This document shows, in pieces, positions 42,859 through 51,901 of a stretch of 64,000 nt of DNA. Origin of the DNA: Bacillota bacterium (GTDB lineage Bacteria > Bacillota > Clostridia > Saccharofermentanales > Saccharofermentanaceae); assembly GCA_023397475.1 (NCBI GenBank), contig JAEWUD010000030.1, forward strand, positions 10,616 through 74,615, given 5' to 3'. The notes under the pieces were generated by a model. That model worked only from the letters and a program-made list of their open reading frames with translations, was not told the origin of the DNA and ran no database searches. A program made the position numbers and the translations under genes. The number at the start of each line of letters is the position of its first letter. The stretch's first letter is position 1.

Positions 42859-43437
42859 ATGGGTAGAATCACGACAATTACAAAAGAGCGAATCCTTGGA
42901 GCCGCTTTTGACATGCTGGTGCGTGATGGATACGCGAACATCAATATCAAGACGCTGGCAGCGGAGATCGGATGCTCAACGCAGCCGATTTCCTGGCATT
43001 TCGGAAGTATCCAGGGCTTGCGAAAAGAACTATACCTCTACGCGAGAAATCGCGTTTGGAAAGAGTGTTTTCTCGTCAATCCGGGGGATAATGCAATCGA
43101 TACTTTCTTTGCTGTCGGGAAAAACTATATCCGTGTCGCTTGTGATCAACCAAATGTGTTCCGCTTCCTGAACATTGACGACCTGGGAGACATCCGTTCG
43201 CAGGAAGCGAGCATTCTCGATCGACTATTCGATTCGGACATATCGAAGCTTTTCTGTCGTGACTATGATGTCCCCGAAGAGAAGATTAAGAACGTGATCC
43301 GGGACATCATCATTTACACGCACGGCCTCGCAACGCTTATGATGTGGGACCATTTTCACATGGATAAAGAGAAAGCGGCCGCGATGATCTATGAGAACGG
43401 AAAAGATAAGTTAGCCGGTATAGGTATTGATGTTTAG
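42859..43437 (+). CDS. TetR-family regulator
   Basis: A 192-residue protein with HTH ILGAAFDMLVRDGYANINIKTLAAEIGCSTQPISWHFGSIQGLRKEL (about residues 10-58); the STQPISWHF recognition helix is typical. The C-terminal part is helical. AAAGGAAAC precedes the ATG. Its end overlaps the convergent RhuM remnant by four bases. It probably controls the flavodoxin gene before it; no clear palindrome was seen in the 62-bp gap. Confidence 0.87.
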   Translation: MGRITTITKERILGAAFDMLVRDGYANINIKTLAAEIGCSTQPISWHFGSIQGLRKELYLYARNRVWKECFLVNPGDNAIDTFFAVGKNYIRVACDQPNVFRFLNIDDLGDIRSQEASILDRLFDSDISKLFCRDYDVPEEKIKNVIRDIIIYTHGLATLMMWDHFHMDKEKAAAMIYENGKDKLAGIGIDV

Positions 43438-43883
43438 CTGGTTATCCATTTCTTGTCTTCTTTTTCGCTGTGTTTGCAACAGCCTTTATACTTTCCAGAT
43501 ACTCTTTCTCTACCGGAGTAAGTAACATTGTAATTCTTGCCGTCCGTGGCAGTTGTTCGGAATTTCCGAACGACTGCCTTCTCATCAAGTTCACCTTCTT
43601 CAAATATATGTTTTATATGTTCGCTAATATTCGCTTTGCTTGTGTGGTATAAATCCACGAGTTGTTGTTGTGTTAGCCACACTGTATCGTCTATCATTTT
43701 AACGTCAATATGCGTCAATCCATCATCCGATTGATATATAACGACATCGCCTAGTATCTCAGAATTGATATCATTGATATCTCCTTTCAAATTGTCCGTC
43801 AACACCAATTCTTTGTCACGCATTATGTAGTGACACACATTAAGCTTTGCACGCATTATACCAAACATACGTTCTTTCTTCAA
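43434..43883 (-). pseudogene. RhuM-family gene with internal deletion
   Basis: The frame begins with a proper RhuM N-terminus: DVVIYQSDDGLTHIDVKMIDDTVWLTQQQLVDLYHTSKANISEHIKHIFEEGELDEKAVVRKFRTTATDGKNYNV. After that it changes abruptly. In another frame the remaining bases read LLTPVEKEYLESIKAVANTAKKKTRNG, which is the normal RhuM C-terminus. The middle of the protein, roughly 200 residues, is missing and the junction is out of frame. RhuM proteins are linked to pathogenicity islands and Fic-like mobile clusters. Confidence 0.8.
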
Positions 43884-43929
43884 CAGCCGAACTGATGACG
43901 AATCCCTCGCAAATAGATCACGCCCCGCT

Positions 43930-44556
43930 TCACCCCTGAAGCGTCTGCATCAGCGCAAAGAAATGTCCCGCCTCACCGGTGCGAAAATACTCGTACCAGG
44001 CTTCCAACGTATCTTCTCGAAAAACACCCAAATGCGCGATGATCTGCTTCGCCCACAACAAGCCTCCGGTGGAACCTGCCGTAATCAGGTTGTTATCCGC
44101 AACCGACGGCTGGTCGACATAGAAGCTCTGCCCCCGATATCCGGGGACAAACATCTCCAGAAATCCCGGTCCGTTACTGGTATGCGGGCGCTGATCCAGA
44201 AACCCTGCGTTCGCCATGGCAACCGTCGCCCCGCAGATCGCACCCACCGCAGCGCCGGACGAGAGTAATTCACCGGCCTTCTCGATGATCGCGCCGTGCT
44301 TCGGGGCGCTCCATGTATCCGCGCCCGGCATGAGCAACACGCTCTTCTCGCTCACAACAATCTCCTCGAGTAAGTAATCGGGTACGACGGTCAACCCACC
44401 CATTGTTTTGACAGGCTCTTTTGAATCGCTTACCGTCTTGAGCGATACCGGCTCAGCGTCCTTCTTGAAGAATCGTCCGGAATTCAATTCCGCAGTAACA
44501 TACCCCAGTTCCCAATCAGCCATCGTATCAAGCACATAAACATAGATGGTATACAT
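43930..44556 (-). CDS. DJ-1/PfpI-family protein
   Basis: A 208-residue single-domain protein: MYTIYVYVLDTMADWELGYVTAELNSGRFF, VVPDYLLEEI, LLMPGADTW and the nucleophile elbow AVGAICGATVAMANAGFLDQRPHTSN with its Cys near residue 108. The order and the His after the elbow match the YoaZ/ThiJ-type branch of the family, which includes glyoxalases, chaperones and peptidase-like proteins. GGAGGAGATCT precedes the ATG. It is divergent from the WYL regulator, which is likely its controller. Confidence 0.87.
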   Translation of the reverse strand: MYTIYVYVLDTMADWELGYVTAELNSGRFFKKDAEPVSLKTVSDSKEPVKTMGGLTVVPDYLLEEIVVSEKSVLLMPGADTWSAPKHGAIIEKAGELLSSGAAVGAICGATVAMANAGFLDQRPHTSNGPGFLEMFVPGYRGQSFYVDQPSVADNNLITAGSTGGLLWAKQIIAHLGVFREDTLEAWYEYFRTGEAGHFFALMQTLQG

Positions 44557-44683
44557 AGATCTCCTCCATTTTCTTCTCGCGAGTACGTCGACTCCCGAAC
44601 ACAGTAACGCTGTAAAGAAACGTTTGCGTATCGAGGTTCTTCTCGCGACATGTCTCATTCGTCTACATTCATTATGCCTCCCG

Positions 44684-44716
44684 ATTGTTGACATCAGTAT
44701 GGCAACAATTGATAAT
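44684..44716 (+). promoter_or_regulatory. Promoter and dyad operator of the WYL regulator gene
   Basis: TTGACA (44688-44693) and GATAAT (44711-44716) are 17 bases apart. ATTGTTG (44684-44690) and CAACAAT (44703-44709) form an inverted repeat around the -35 and spacer, a likely self-repression site. Confidence 0.65.
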
Positions 44717-44749
44717 GAGAGCAAGAATTCTCGGATGGAGGCTTGTGCG

Positions 44750-45682
44750 ATGAAGGTTGACCGTCTTGTCAGTATCATTATGATCCTCCTCGAAAAGAAG
44801 CGGATCGGCGCCCAAGAGTTGGCCGATCAGTTCGAAGTCTCCTCTCGCACGATCTACCGCGACATCGACGCGATCAATCTGGCGGGCATTCCCGTTCGTT
44901 CGACTTCGGGCGTAGGCGGCGGCTTCGAGATCATGCAGGAATACAAGGTCGATCGCAAGGTCTTCTCGACGGCCGACCTCTCCGCGATCTTGATGGGGCT
45001 CTCCAGTCTCTCCAACATGATACGCGGGGACGAACTGGTGAACGCCCTTGCGAAGGTTAGGAGCTTCATCCCCGCCGACCGGGCGAGAGACATCGAGATA
45101 CAAGCCAATCAAGTCTATATCGATCTGCAGCCGTGGATGGGCAACCGGAATATCCAGCCGTATCTGGAAATGATCAAAGTAGCGCTGGCGGAGAACAGGC
45201 TAATGTCATTCGAGTATTCGAATCACCTCGGAAACACAACCGCCCGAACCGCCGATCCCTACCAGCTTGTCTTGAAAGGCAGTCACTGGTACATTCAAGG
45301 TTATTGTCATGCGCGAAAAGACTTCCGCATGTTCAAGCTGGCCCGCATGTCAAACCTGAGATTGGAAAAGGAAGCCTTCGCGCCGCGAGAATTTCCAAAA
45401 CCGCAGCTCGACATCACAAAGATCGTGGATAAACTGCAGACAACAATAACGCTTCGCATTCATACATCCGTCATGGATAGAGTCCTCGATTACTGCGCCA
45501 TGGAGAACTTCTCGCCCGACGGGGATGAGCATTATATCGTTCGCTACCCGTTCATCGAGAATGACTACTACTACGATATTCTCTTAAGTCTCGGGGATAA
45601 ATGCGAGTGCCTGGAGCCGCCCTATGTCCGCGCGGAGGTGAAGCGAAGAATCCAGAGAATCGCCGCGATCTACGAGAGTTAG
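44750..45682 (+). CDS. WYL-domain transcriptional regulator (DeoR-like HTH)
   Basis: A 310-residue YafY-type regulator. The HTH (residues 1-55) is RLVSIIMILLEKKRIGAQELADQFEVSSRTIYRDIDAINLAGIPVRSTSGVGGGFEI. The WYL domain (about 140-225) contains MSFEYSNHLGNTTARTADPYQLVLKGSHWYIQGYCHARKDFRMFKLARMSNL, where the W-Y-I-Q-G-Y core replaces Trp-Tyr-Leu. A C-terminal WCX region follows. WYL domains bind nucleic acids or nucleotides. ATGGAGG stands eight bases before the chosen ATG; a longer upstream frame overlaps the promoter and the divergent gene and is rejected. Confidence 0.9.
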   Translation: MKVDRLVSIIMILLEKKRIGAQELADQFEVSSRTIYRDIDAINLAGIPVRSTSGVGGGFEIMQEYKVDRKVFSTADLSAILMGLSSLSNMIRGDELVNALAKVRSFIPADRARDIEIQANQVYIDLQPWMGNRNIQPYLEMIKVALAENRLMSFEYSNHLGNTTARTADPYQLVLKGSHWYIQGYCHARKDFRMFKLARMSNLRLEKEAFAPREFPKPQLDITKIVDKLQTTITLRIHTSVMDRVLDYCAMENFSPDGDEHYIVRYPFIENDYYYDILLSLGDKCECLEPPYVRAEVKRRIQRIAAIYES

Positions 45683-45722
45683 TTCGATCCAATCCGAGAA
45701 GACCAGCAAACCTGTCTTGTTC

Positions 45723-48452
45723 TTATCCCCACTTATCCGTCGCTCTTTTTCGCCTCACCATGTTCTCGCATGCATTAATGTAAGATTTTCTCCTACACTT
45801 CAGAAGTTCTCTTCGTCCGCTCTCATTTCGCGTAAAGAGAAGCGAGAAACTGCCTGTGCTCTTCTTGAGATAGGCCGCGAAAATTTCCGCGTATTCTTTT
45901 TTCGCAGATATGATCGACGGACATGCGTAGCTCTGGGAATAGTTCTTTAGCGAATAAATGAGGAAATTATATCGCTTAATAAGGACATAGCGCGGGTTGT
46001 CGATAGCGGAAAGGAGCTCGCGCATGGCTTCGGCAAATACGTACTTCTCATGCAATGTCGCATAGGTGATACAGGAATAGACACACAGTCCTAATGGATC
46101 TGCGTTAACCCTTACTTTCGCATCCATACTCTCAATTTCGTTGATATCAATCAAGGTTTTTAGGACACATTTCGATAGCGTCTCAATCGTCTTCTTGGGA
46201 GATAAATATCGGACGATTCGTAACATCCCGACGAAGAAGAAGTAGCAACATAGAATCAGAACGATTGTCATCCCTATTATTTCAAGGAATGAAGCATCAC
46301 CTCGTCGAAGCGCCTGCGCTGATGCTCGGGAAATCGCCTGAGGAACACTTCGAGAAAGGGACTGGATCACGATGATGAGAATTATTTCGAGAAATACATT
46401 CTGAAACAAGAATCCACGCGGCACTACTGACTTGGGAATCTCGGCCAATTCAAGAACTTCCATCGTTCCTTCGGTGCCATTCCAGTGCTTTGCCACCGAG
46501 GCCCGGTCAGCCGCCAATGTCAACATTTGATGGTTGATTCTCTGAATACCCTTCTCGTCATAGGGAGGTTTGATAATATCTAATCGTTCAATTCCATTCT
46601 CGATGAGAGAACTTGAGTATGTAGGAGCCATGAAGCACTCGAATCTGCGTTTTAGGGTCTCAAAATCCTCACTTGGCAGAATATTCTTATCCTCCACGAT
46701 AGGTCTCGACAGAATATCCTGCACCTTGTTGTCAGACACAAACGGGGGTTCAACCGCAACCAGGTGCCAGATGTTTGATACTTTCTCCGGCGAATTCGTA
46801 TCGACGCGTATCGCCCGGCCTCGCATTTGATTCGATAAGACAAAGCTGCCTACGAAACTGGCCAGAATGAGAGAATTGATGCAGGGCGAATCCCAACCTT
46901 CACCCAACAAAGATTTGGTTCCGACCAGGACCTGAATGAGACCTCGTTCAAAGGCTTTGGTAATAATCGCAACCTTGTTCTTGTTCGATCCGCTGAATCG
47001 AACTTCAAGGTAGTCCGTAGCCGGGAGACTTCTGGATTGTAACGCAACGTTCTTCTCCGAAGAGATGGACTCGATGTCGGGAAGTATATCCTTATGGATA
47101 ATGACAAGCTGACCCGACAGGAGCGCCGTCTTACTCTGGTCCCCACCGTTTCTCCTCACCGATTCAAAGATCGGCACCGTGCCCATGGTGGATATGGGCT
47201 CATCCGTGCCAATGATATTCATGAGATTCTTGCGGACGTAATCCGTAAGGATCAACATCCGCAAATCTTTCCCGAGATTCTTCGATTCATTGCGCACGAT
47301 CTCGTTGATGCTGTTGAGTTTTCCCGTAGAGGAAAGGAGCAATCGATTGAGCTTGTCATTGGATTTCAGCTGAACCTGCTTCTTCTCGAGCAGCGAATTC
47401 TCGGAAAGAACGCGGCGCAGACTCGAGGATACCTCCTCTGTAAATATCTGGGGCGAATCAATCACAAATTGGAAAGCTATCTCCGCAAAAGCAAGAGAGA
47501 AGGCCGGAAGCTTCCCCTTGGGAGAGAGTAACTTGATTAACCGGGTGGGCAAGGAAATCCCCCGGTGTCTTGCCAGACACAGAAGGGCGATGAAGCCCTT
47601 GGCGTTCTCGAGTATGCACTCTTCTTTCTCGCGATAGTCCGTCAGCAATCCTGATTTCGTCAGGATCTCCTCGAAAAGCTGGCCTTGCATAACTTGTTGC
47701 GTGCAGAGATAAGCTTTCTGTTTGTATTGATTAAAGATCTCTCGTTCCACATCCGTCGGGAAATTAAAATATATATAGTCCTGGTGCGGGCAGAGCGTTT
47801 TCTGAACGACTAACTGCGGCACGAAGATTTCCTCATCAATTTCGCCGCATAAGGCGATGTACCGCTCCCATTCGCCCGGGGTGCTGTCGTAGGGCGGCGT
47901 TGCCGTTAATGCGATGATATTGACCTGTTTCCCGAGCGCGGCGACAAAGACTTCGAGAACCTTCTGCCATTCACTCTTCAGGTGGTGCGCCTCATCCAAA
48001 CAGATCGTCTTGATGCCGGCTGTCTTGAACGCATTCACCAGGTCGAAATCGGTGAAGTCAACGACTTCGGCCCCCTCCTCTTCCTCCTCTTGTTCCTCTT
48101 TCACAATAAGCTTGTTGAAAGCGGCATACAGCGCCTGATACGTGATCGACGTAATCATGGAAGGCTTGCGGAGATTATACGAATAATATTCCTCAAACGT
48201 CTCTTCGGCAGGAAGAAAACTCCCCGCAAAGCGCTCTCCCCATTGCTGACGTATCGTAACCGTTGGCGAGAGGATTAATGCAGGATTATTTAACCGGCAA
48301 ATCAGTTCAAGTCCAAGAGTCGTTTTCCCGCTGCCAGGAGCTGCGACAATATGGACCTTCCCATCCTTCAGGTGATGGTCGGATTGATCCAGAACTTTCT
48401 CCTGATAATCGCGAAAATTACCCTTGAATCGCAAACTCGAAAGTGTTCTCAT
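45723..48452 (-). CDS. Superfamily 2 helicase with C-terminal membrane domain
   Basis: A 909-residue protein. The helicase core has motif I HIVAAPGSGKTTLGLEL (near residue 40), motif II CLDEAHHLKSEW, motif III ALTATPPYDS and, in the second RecA domain, VGTKSLLGEGWDSP and SNQMRGRAIR (motif VI). Between the two domains lies a long helical insert. Unusually, two strong hydrophobic segments follow (about 682-700 and 725-745) with a loop between them, then a 160-residue soluble tail rich in Tyr, Lys and Arg. It resembles type III restriction-helicase relatives by motifs, but I know no characterised membrane-inserted member. GGAGTG precedes the ATG. The gene upstream encodes another membrane protein, so a defence pair is possible. 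Confidence 0.8.
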   Translation of the reverse strand: MRTLSSLRFKGNFRDYQEKVLDQSDHHLKDGKVHIVAAPGSGKTTLGLELICRLNNPALILSPTVTIRQQWGERFAGSFLPAEETFEEYYSYNLRKPSMITSITYQALYAAFNKLIVKEEQEEEEEGAEVVDFTDFDLVNAFKTAGIKTICLDEAHHLKSEWQKVLEVFVAALGKQVNIIALTATPPYDSTPGEWERYIALCGEIDEEIFVPQLVVQKTLCPHQDYIYFNFPTDVEREIFNQYKQKAYLCTQQVMQGQLFEEILTKSGLLTDYREKEECILENAKGFIALLCLARHRGISLPTRLIKLLSPKGKLPAFSLAFAEIAFQFVIDSPQIFTEEVSSSLRRVLSENSLLEKKQVQLKSNDKLNRLLLSSTGKLNSINEIVRNESKNLGKDLRMLILTDYVRKNLMNIIGTDEPISTMGTVPIFESVRRNGGDQSKTALLSGQLVIIHKDILPDIESISSEKNVALQSRSLPATDYLEVRFSGSNKNKVAIITKAFERGLIQVLVGTKSLLGEGWDSPCINSLILASFVGSFVLSNQMRGRAIRVDTNSPEKVSNIWHLVAVEPPFVSDNKVQDILSRPIVEDKNILPSEDFETLKRRFECFMAPTYSSSLIENGIERLDIIKPPYDEKGIQRINHQMLTLAADRASVAKHWNGTEGTMEVLELAEIPKSVVPRGFLFQNVFLEIILIIVIQSLSRSVPQAISRASAQALRRGDASFLEIIGMTIVLILCCYFFFVGMLRIVRYLSPKKTIETLSKCVLKTLIDINEIESMDAKVRVNADPLGLCVYSCITYATLHEKYVFAEAMRELLSAIDNPRYVLIKRYNFLIYSLKNYSQSYACPSIISAKKEYAEIFAAYLKKSTGSFSLLFTRNESGRRELLKCRRKSYINACENMVRRKRATDKWG

Positions 48453-48558
48453 CTATGTCACTCCATCGCTGTAACGAAATAGTTCGCATCAAATTATATG
48501 CCTGCTATAGAAAAATAATAGCACAGTTGAGAGATGATCCAAGAGACCTTCTCGAGAA

Positions 48559-49302
48559 TCAATCACGGATCTCCACACATCGATCCCGGAAGAATGGATT
48601 CTTTCTGACTTCCAGAGAATAGAGATAGGGGTACTCGGCCTGCAGATGCCGCATGTACTCGACCCACTGAATCAGAAGGGCTTTCATCGATCTCGTAATA
48701 TCATTGGAAATATGGGTCATATCCGCTCTGTGTTGCTCTGAGAACTCATGTCTCGCCATCAGCTCCTCCATGACATGACATACCGCAAGAAGCATATCTG
48801 TGAACGTATCGTGCTCCAGAAGATTCGGATTCTCGATGATTCCGATCAGAAACGCTCTCTTGCCGATGATCCGTTCCTTCAGGGACGCCAGTTGGTCTGT
48901 TGTGCACTCAATAAGGAAGTCTTTCTTCTCGAGATACCGGACAGCTCGCGAGAAGTCGATGTCCTTCGATCCGGATTGGAAGTCCAGTTCCCGGCCGATA
49001 TCGTCACGATTTCGGCTGAACGTGATCAGACATGCGAGAATCTCCGTCCCGGCTTCACTGAAAAACGCGTTGATGATCACGTTAATCTTTTTGAGTCTCT
49101 CCGCCTTTTCGCGTTTCTTAAGATACGTACCGAGCACCACCGTCACGATGGCAATCTGTAGCGGCAGGAATGCAAAATCCTGCAGAAGATAGAAAGTTGT
49201 ATCGCGAGGTGCTCGAAAAACGATGATCTGAACCGCATAAATGATCGCAGAAAGCAATATCAGCAGAATGACGACAATGAGGCTGGACCTGTCTTTTCTC
49301 AT
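48559..49302 (-). CDS. Two-TM membrane protein of unknown function
   Basis: A 247-residue protein. Two hydrophobic segments near the N-terminus (about 9-29 and 43-63) are followed by a basic KKREKAERLKK and a soluble helical domain of about 180 residues with DIGRELDFQSG, IIGKRAFLIGIIENPNLL and EYMRHLQAEYPYLYSLEVRKNPFF. I recognise no family; the layout resembles small DUF4760-like membrane proteins. It lies 106 bases upstream of the SF2 helicase gene on the same strand. The start follows GAGAGG at a longer than usual distance. Confidence 0.65.
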   Translation of the reverse strand: MRKDRSSLIVVILLILLSAIIYAVQIIVFRAPRDTTFYLLQDFAFLPLQIAIVTVVLGTYLKKREKAERLKKINVIINAFFSEAGTEILACLITFSRNRDDIGRELDFQSGSKDIDFSRAVRYLEKKDFLIECTTDQLASLKERIIGKRAFLIGIIENPNLLEHDTFTDMLLAVCHVMEELMARHEFSEQHRADMTHISNDITRSMKALLIQWVEYMRHLQAEYPYLYSLEVRKNPFFRDRCVEIRD

Positions 49303-49369
49303 ATGAAATCCATTCCTCTCCGTGTGTTGATTCGAGATTATTTTCTGTCTTTTTGGCGGGGCCTTCGAA

Positions 49370-50380
49370 CTATTGCTTATCAATTCTCGCGGCAGGGCAG
49401 CGATCATAATGGGTGAACCACTGGCAATTCTTGCAGCGAAAACAAGGTTGGTGATCCATATTTCCAAGCGATTTCGCAAAGAAGAGCGGATCGGCCAGAA
49501 ACGGCTGACCATAGGCGACAAAGTCGCAGAGTCCTTCTTCCAACAAGGCATTCCCCCGGTTGAGCGTTCGGATATCGTTTACGACCACGACCGGGATGTT
49601 GACATGTCTTCCGGCTTCCGTTCCTGCGAACACGACAGAATTGCATGGGAAGTCTTCCGGCACATCGATATGCTTGCCTTCAGAGATTCCCGAAGACACG
49701 TGCAAAAGCTCAACTCCGAGTCCCTCCAAAGCCAGTGCGGTCTGAATATCCGGCTCTCCGTTATCATTCCAACCCATGCGATAGGCTAGAATGAAATCGT
49801 CATCCAGGATCGAACGAATGCCGTCCACAATATCCCGGACAAAGCGCAGCCGTCCGGCTACGTCTCCACCGTAACTATCCGTTCTCTTGTTGGCGAGAGG
49901 CGAAGCAAACATATTCAGGAAAAATCCATGCGCGCCATGGAGCTCGATGCCGTCACAGCCGGCATCCCGGCATCGGACGGCCGCACGCACAAATTCTCCG
50001 TTGATCTCAGCAAGTTCTTCCGTCGTAAGATCATTGATCGAATCGCCGTTCCGGTGCCCGGCGCTGGGGTAAGCCAGTTGCGCAAACAACTTGGTTCCGT
50101 GCGCATGACAAGCCTCGACAATCGTACGCAGATGATCAATCTGCTCATCTGCCCAAATGCCGGTTCCTCCGGCAGCCGGAAGCCTCGACGTGACCGACAG
50201 CGATTGCGTAATCATCAAGCCCATGCCATTGGGCGCCCGATCGAGATAATGCTGCAACATCGTGTCACACATGCGCCCATCGGGAAGTTCGGGCATACCG
50301 AAGGGCACCATGGGAGCCATGACCACCCGGTTCTGAAATTGAACATTCTTAATCTTTATCGGCTCGAAAATCTTCATCAT
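49370..50380 (-). CDS. NADH:flavin oxidoreductase (Old Yellow Enzyme family)
   Basis: A 336-residue FMN-dependent TIM-barrel enzyme. IFEPIKIKNVQFQNRVVMAPMVPF is the usual start, DGIELHGAHGFFLNMFASPLANKRTDSYGG the second FMN/substrate region, and DFVAYGQPFLADPLFF the phosphate-binding end. The final CFRCKNCQWFTHYDRCPA is a Cys cluster reminiscent of the iron-sulfur motif of 2,4-dienoyl-CoA reductases, but the protein stops there, lacking the extra flavoprotein domains. It probably reduces an activated C=C bond. The start follows GAAGGATGG; a frame 370 codons longer upstream is opposite the DUF2804 gene and is rejected. Confidence 0.88.
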   Translation of the reverse strand: MMKIFEPIKIKNVQFQNRVVMAPMVPFGMPELPDGRMCDTMLQHYLDRAPNGMGLMITQSLSVTSRLPAAGGTGIWADEQIDHLRTIVEACHAHGTKLFAQLAYPSAGHRNGDSINDLTTEELAEINGEFVRAAVRCRDAGCDGIELHGAHGFFLNMFASPLANKRTDSYGGDVAGRLRFVRDIVDGIRSILDDDFILAYRMGWNDNGEPDIQTALALEGLGVELLHVSSGISEGKHIDVPEDFPCNSVVFAGTEAGRHVNIPVVVVNDIRTLNRGNALLEEGLCDFVAYGQPFLADPLFFAKSLGNMDHQPCFRCKNCQWFTHYDRCPAARIDKQ

Positions 50381-50506
50381 CCATCCTTCTGCCCATGAGG
50401 GAAAAAGCGTGTTGTCTCTGCTGTCTGCATTATAATGGAAATGAGAAGTGAAGTGCGCATCTACTTTTATCCGACAAACGAATGAGAAGATCGGGAGGAA
50501 CACTCC

Positions 50507-51508
50507 ATGCAGAAGCAATTTACAGCTCCGGGTCCCGTACTGAATCCAAACGGCTCTCCAAATCCCGGCTATTCCCTCCGAAGTGTCCTCACGTACAACC
50601 GCAAAGCCATCAAAGCCCCTCCGCACCGCATCAAGGAGTGGGACTTCTATCAGGTGAGCGACGATACCATTTGCCTGCAGTTTACCATCGGGCACGCGTC
50701 CTACGCGGGGCAGGCCTCGGTGATGCTTTTCGATTTCGCGAGAGGGGTGAAGCTCGTCGAGAAGGGGACCTTTCTCGTACTCCCGTTCGGCTCTCTTCAT
50801 ATGCCGGAGAATGCCGAAGAGGACCATAAGCTCGCCTATCACAAGAAGGGAAACAGCATAACTTTCGAGACGACCGGCGACACGCGGACGCTCCATGCGA
50901 TCTGGGATGATTTCGAGGCGAAGATTGTTCTTACGCGAAAAAATCCGAATTCCCTCGTCATCAACATTCCCTTCAAAGAGTCGCCGCGAGCCTTCTACTA
51001 CGACCATAAGATCAACTGCATGACGGCCGAAGGATCCGTCCGCTACGGCCATTCCGAGTACCGCTTCGAGCCGGAGAGTTCGTTCGGCCTTCTGGACTGG
51101 GGCCGTGGTGTCTGGCCATTCCACAACGAATGGTACTGGAGCAACGGCACGGGATATCTGGACGGGAAAATGTTCGGATTCAATTTGGGCTGCGGTTTTG
51201 GCGATCAATCCGCCGCAACAGAGAACACCCTGTTCTATGACGGGGCGGCGCACAAGCTCGGCACCGTCCACTTCGACTTGGGCGCGAACTATGATCAGCC
51301 GTGGCATCTCTATGACGACGACGGTCGCCTCGATCTTCTGTTCACGCCGGTCTATGACCGGACGACGCGCACGAAGATTCTCTGGGTCGACAACTGTTGC
51401 CACCAGATGTTTGGTTCGTTCCGGGGCTTTGCCGTGTTGGATGACGGACGGCGACTTGAGGTGGAGAATATCGTATCGTTCGCGGAGCATGCCGTGAATA
51501 ATTGGTGA
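50507..51508 (+). CDS. DUF2804 domain protein
   Basis: A 333-residue protein spanning the whole DUF2804 length. VLNPNGSPNPGYSLRSVLTYNRKAIKAPPHRIKEWDFYQVSD is the start signature; IKEWDFY, SFGLLDWGRGVWPFHNEWYWSNGTGY and LGCGFGDQSAATENTLFYDG are conserved blocks. The fold is a predicted beta-barrel like lipocalin-type hydratases (CrtC-like), but the role is unknown. GGGAGG precedes the ATG. No neighbours suggest a pathway; it diverges from the OYE gene, sharing a 126-bp region. Confidence 0.87.
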   Translation: MQKQFTAPGPVLNPNGSPNPGYSLRSVLTYNRKAIKAPPHRIKEWDFYQVSDDTICLQFTIGHASYAGQASVMLFDFARGVKLVEKGTFLVLPFGSLHMPENAEEDHKLAYHKKGNSITFETTGDTRTLHAIWDDFEAKIVLTRKNPNSLVINIPFKESPRAFYYDHKINCMTAEGSVRYGHSEYRFEPESSFGLLDWGRGVWPFHNEWYWSNGTGYLDGKMFGFNLGCGFGDQSAATENTLFYDGAAHKLGTVHFDLGANYDQPWHLYDDDGRLDLLFTPVYDRTTRTKILWVDNCCHQMFGSFRGFAVLDDGRRLEVENIVSFAEHAVNNW

Positions 51509-51522
51509 AGAGACCTCAAGAT

Positions 51523-51720
51523 TTACGCGTCTCTTCGTTTCAATCCTACTGAATTCAAAAATTCATCAATCACAGGCAAAGAAGACGGCCCTACACCGTG
51601 AATTGCGAGCAACTCTTTCTTGCTGTATGTCGCCAGTTTCTCAAAACTATCAATCCCCTCAACTTCAAGTGCCCTCTGCGCAGGCTTCGACAGTTTGCGT
51701 AAGAAATCGGAATACTCCAT
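51523..51720 (-). CDS. Small helix-hairpin-helix protein (RpoA-CTD-like)
   Basis: A 65-residue protein: SDFLRKLSKPAQRALEVEGIDSFEKLATYSKKELLAIHGVGPSSLPVIDEFLNSVGL. This is a helix-hairpin-helix fold similar to the RNA polymerase alpha C-terminal domain, with HGVGPSS as the hairpin. Such stand-alone proteins are common in Bacillota as 'RNA polymerase alpha subunit domain-like' or DNA-binding proteins. GAGGTGAG precedes the ATG. It probably binds DNA; function unknown. Confidence 0.8.
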   Translation of the reverse strand: MEYSDFLRKLSKPAQRALEVEGIDSFEKLATYSKKELLAIHGVGPSSLPVIDEFLNSVGLKRRDA

Positions 51721-51901
51721 AGGAAACTCACCTCTCTGCATTATGCACCTCTATAGGGCCGACGAGTGGAGCAGTTCAGCTCACCCAACGCTCTCGACAA
51801 GATCTCCGGATCAATTTAATCAAAACGAAGCTTCATCAGTCGGTATCTTCACCCTTGAACATCCTTATAAATCCATTCAAACTGCGTTTAGTCGGCTTAT
51901 A

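Noticed and set aside
44546..44749. Upstream extension of the WYL regulator
   Set aside because: The extra residues overlap the divergent DJ-1 start and the promoter; a ribosome binding site precedes the later ATG.
50381..51490. Long N-terminal extension of the Old Yellow Enzyme gene
   Set aside because: The 370 extra codons lie opposite the DUF2804 gene, show no family features, and a good start with GAAGGATGG exists at the normal N-terminus.
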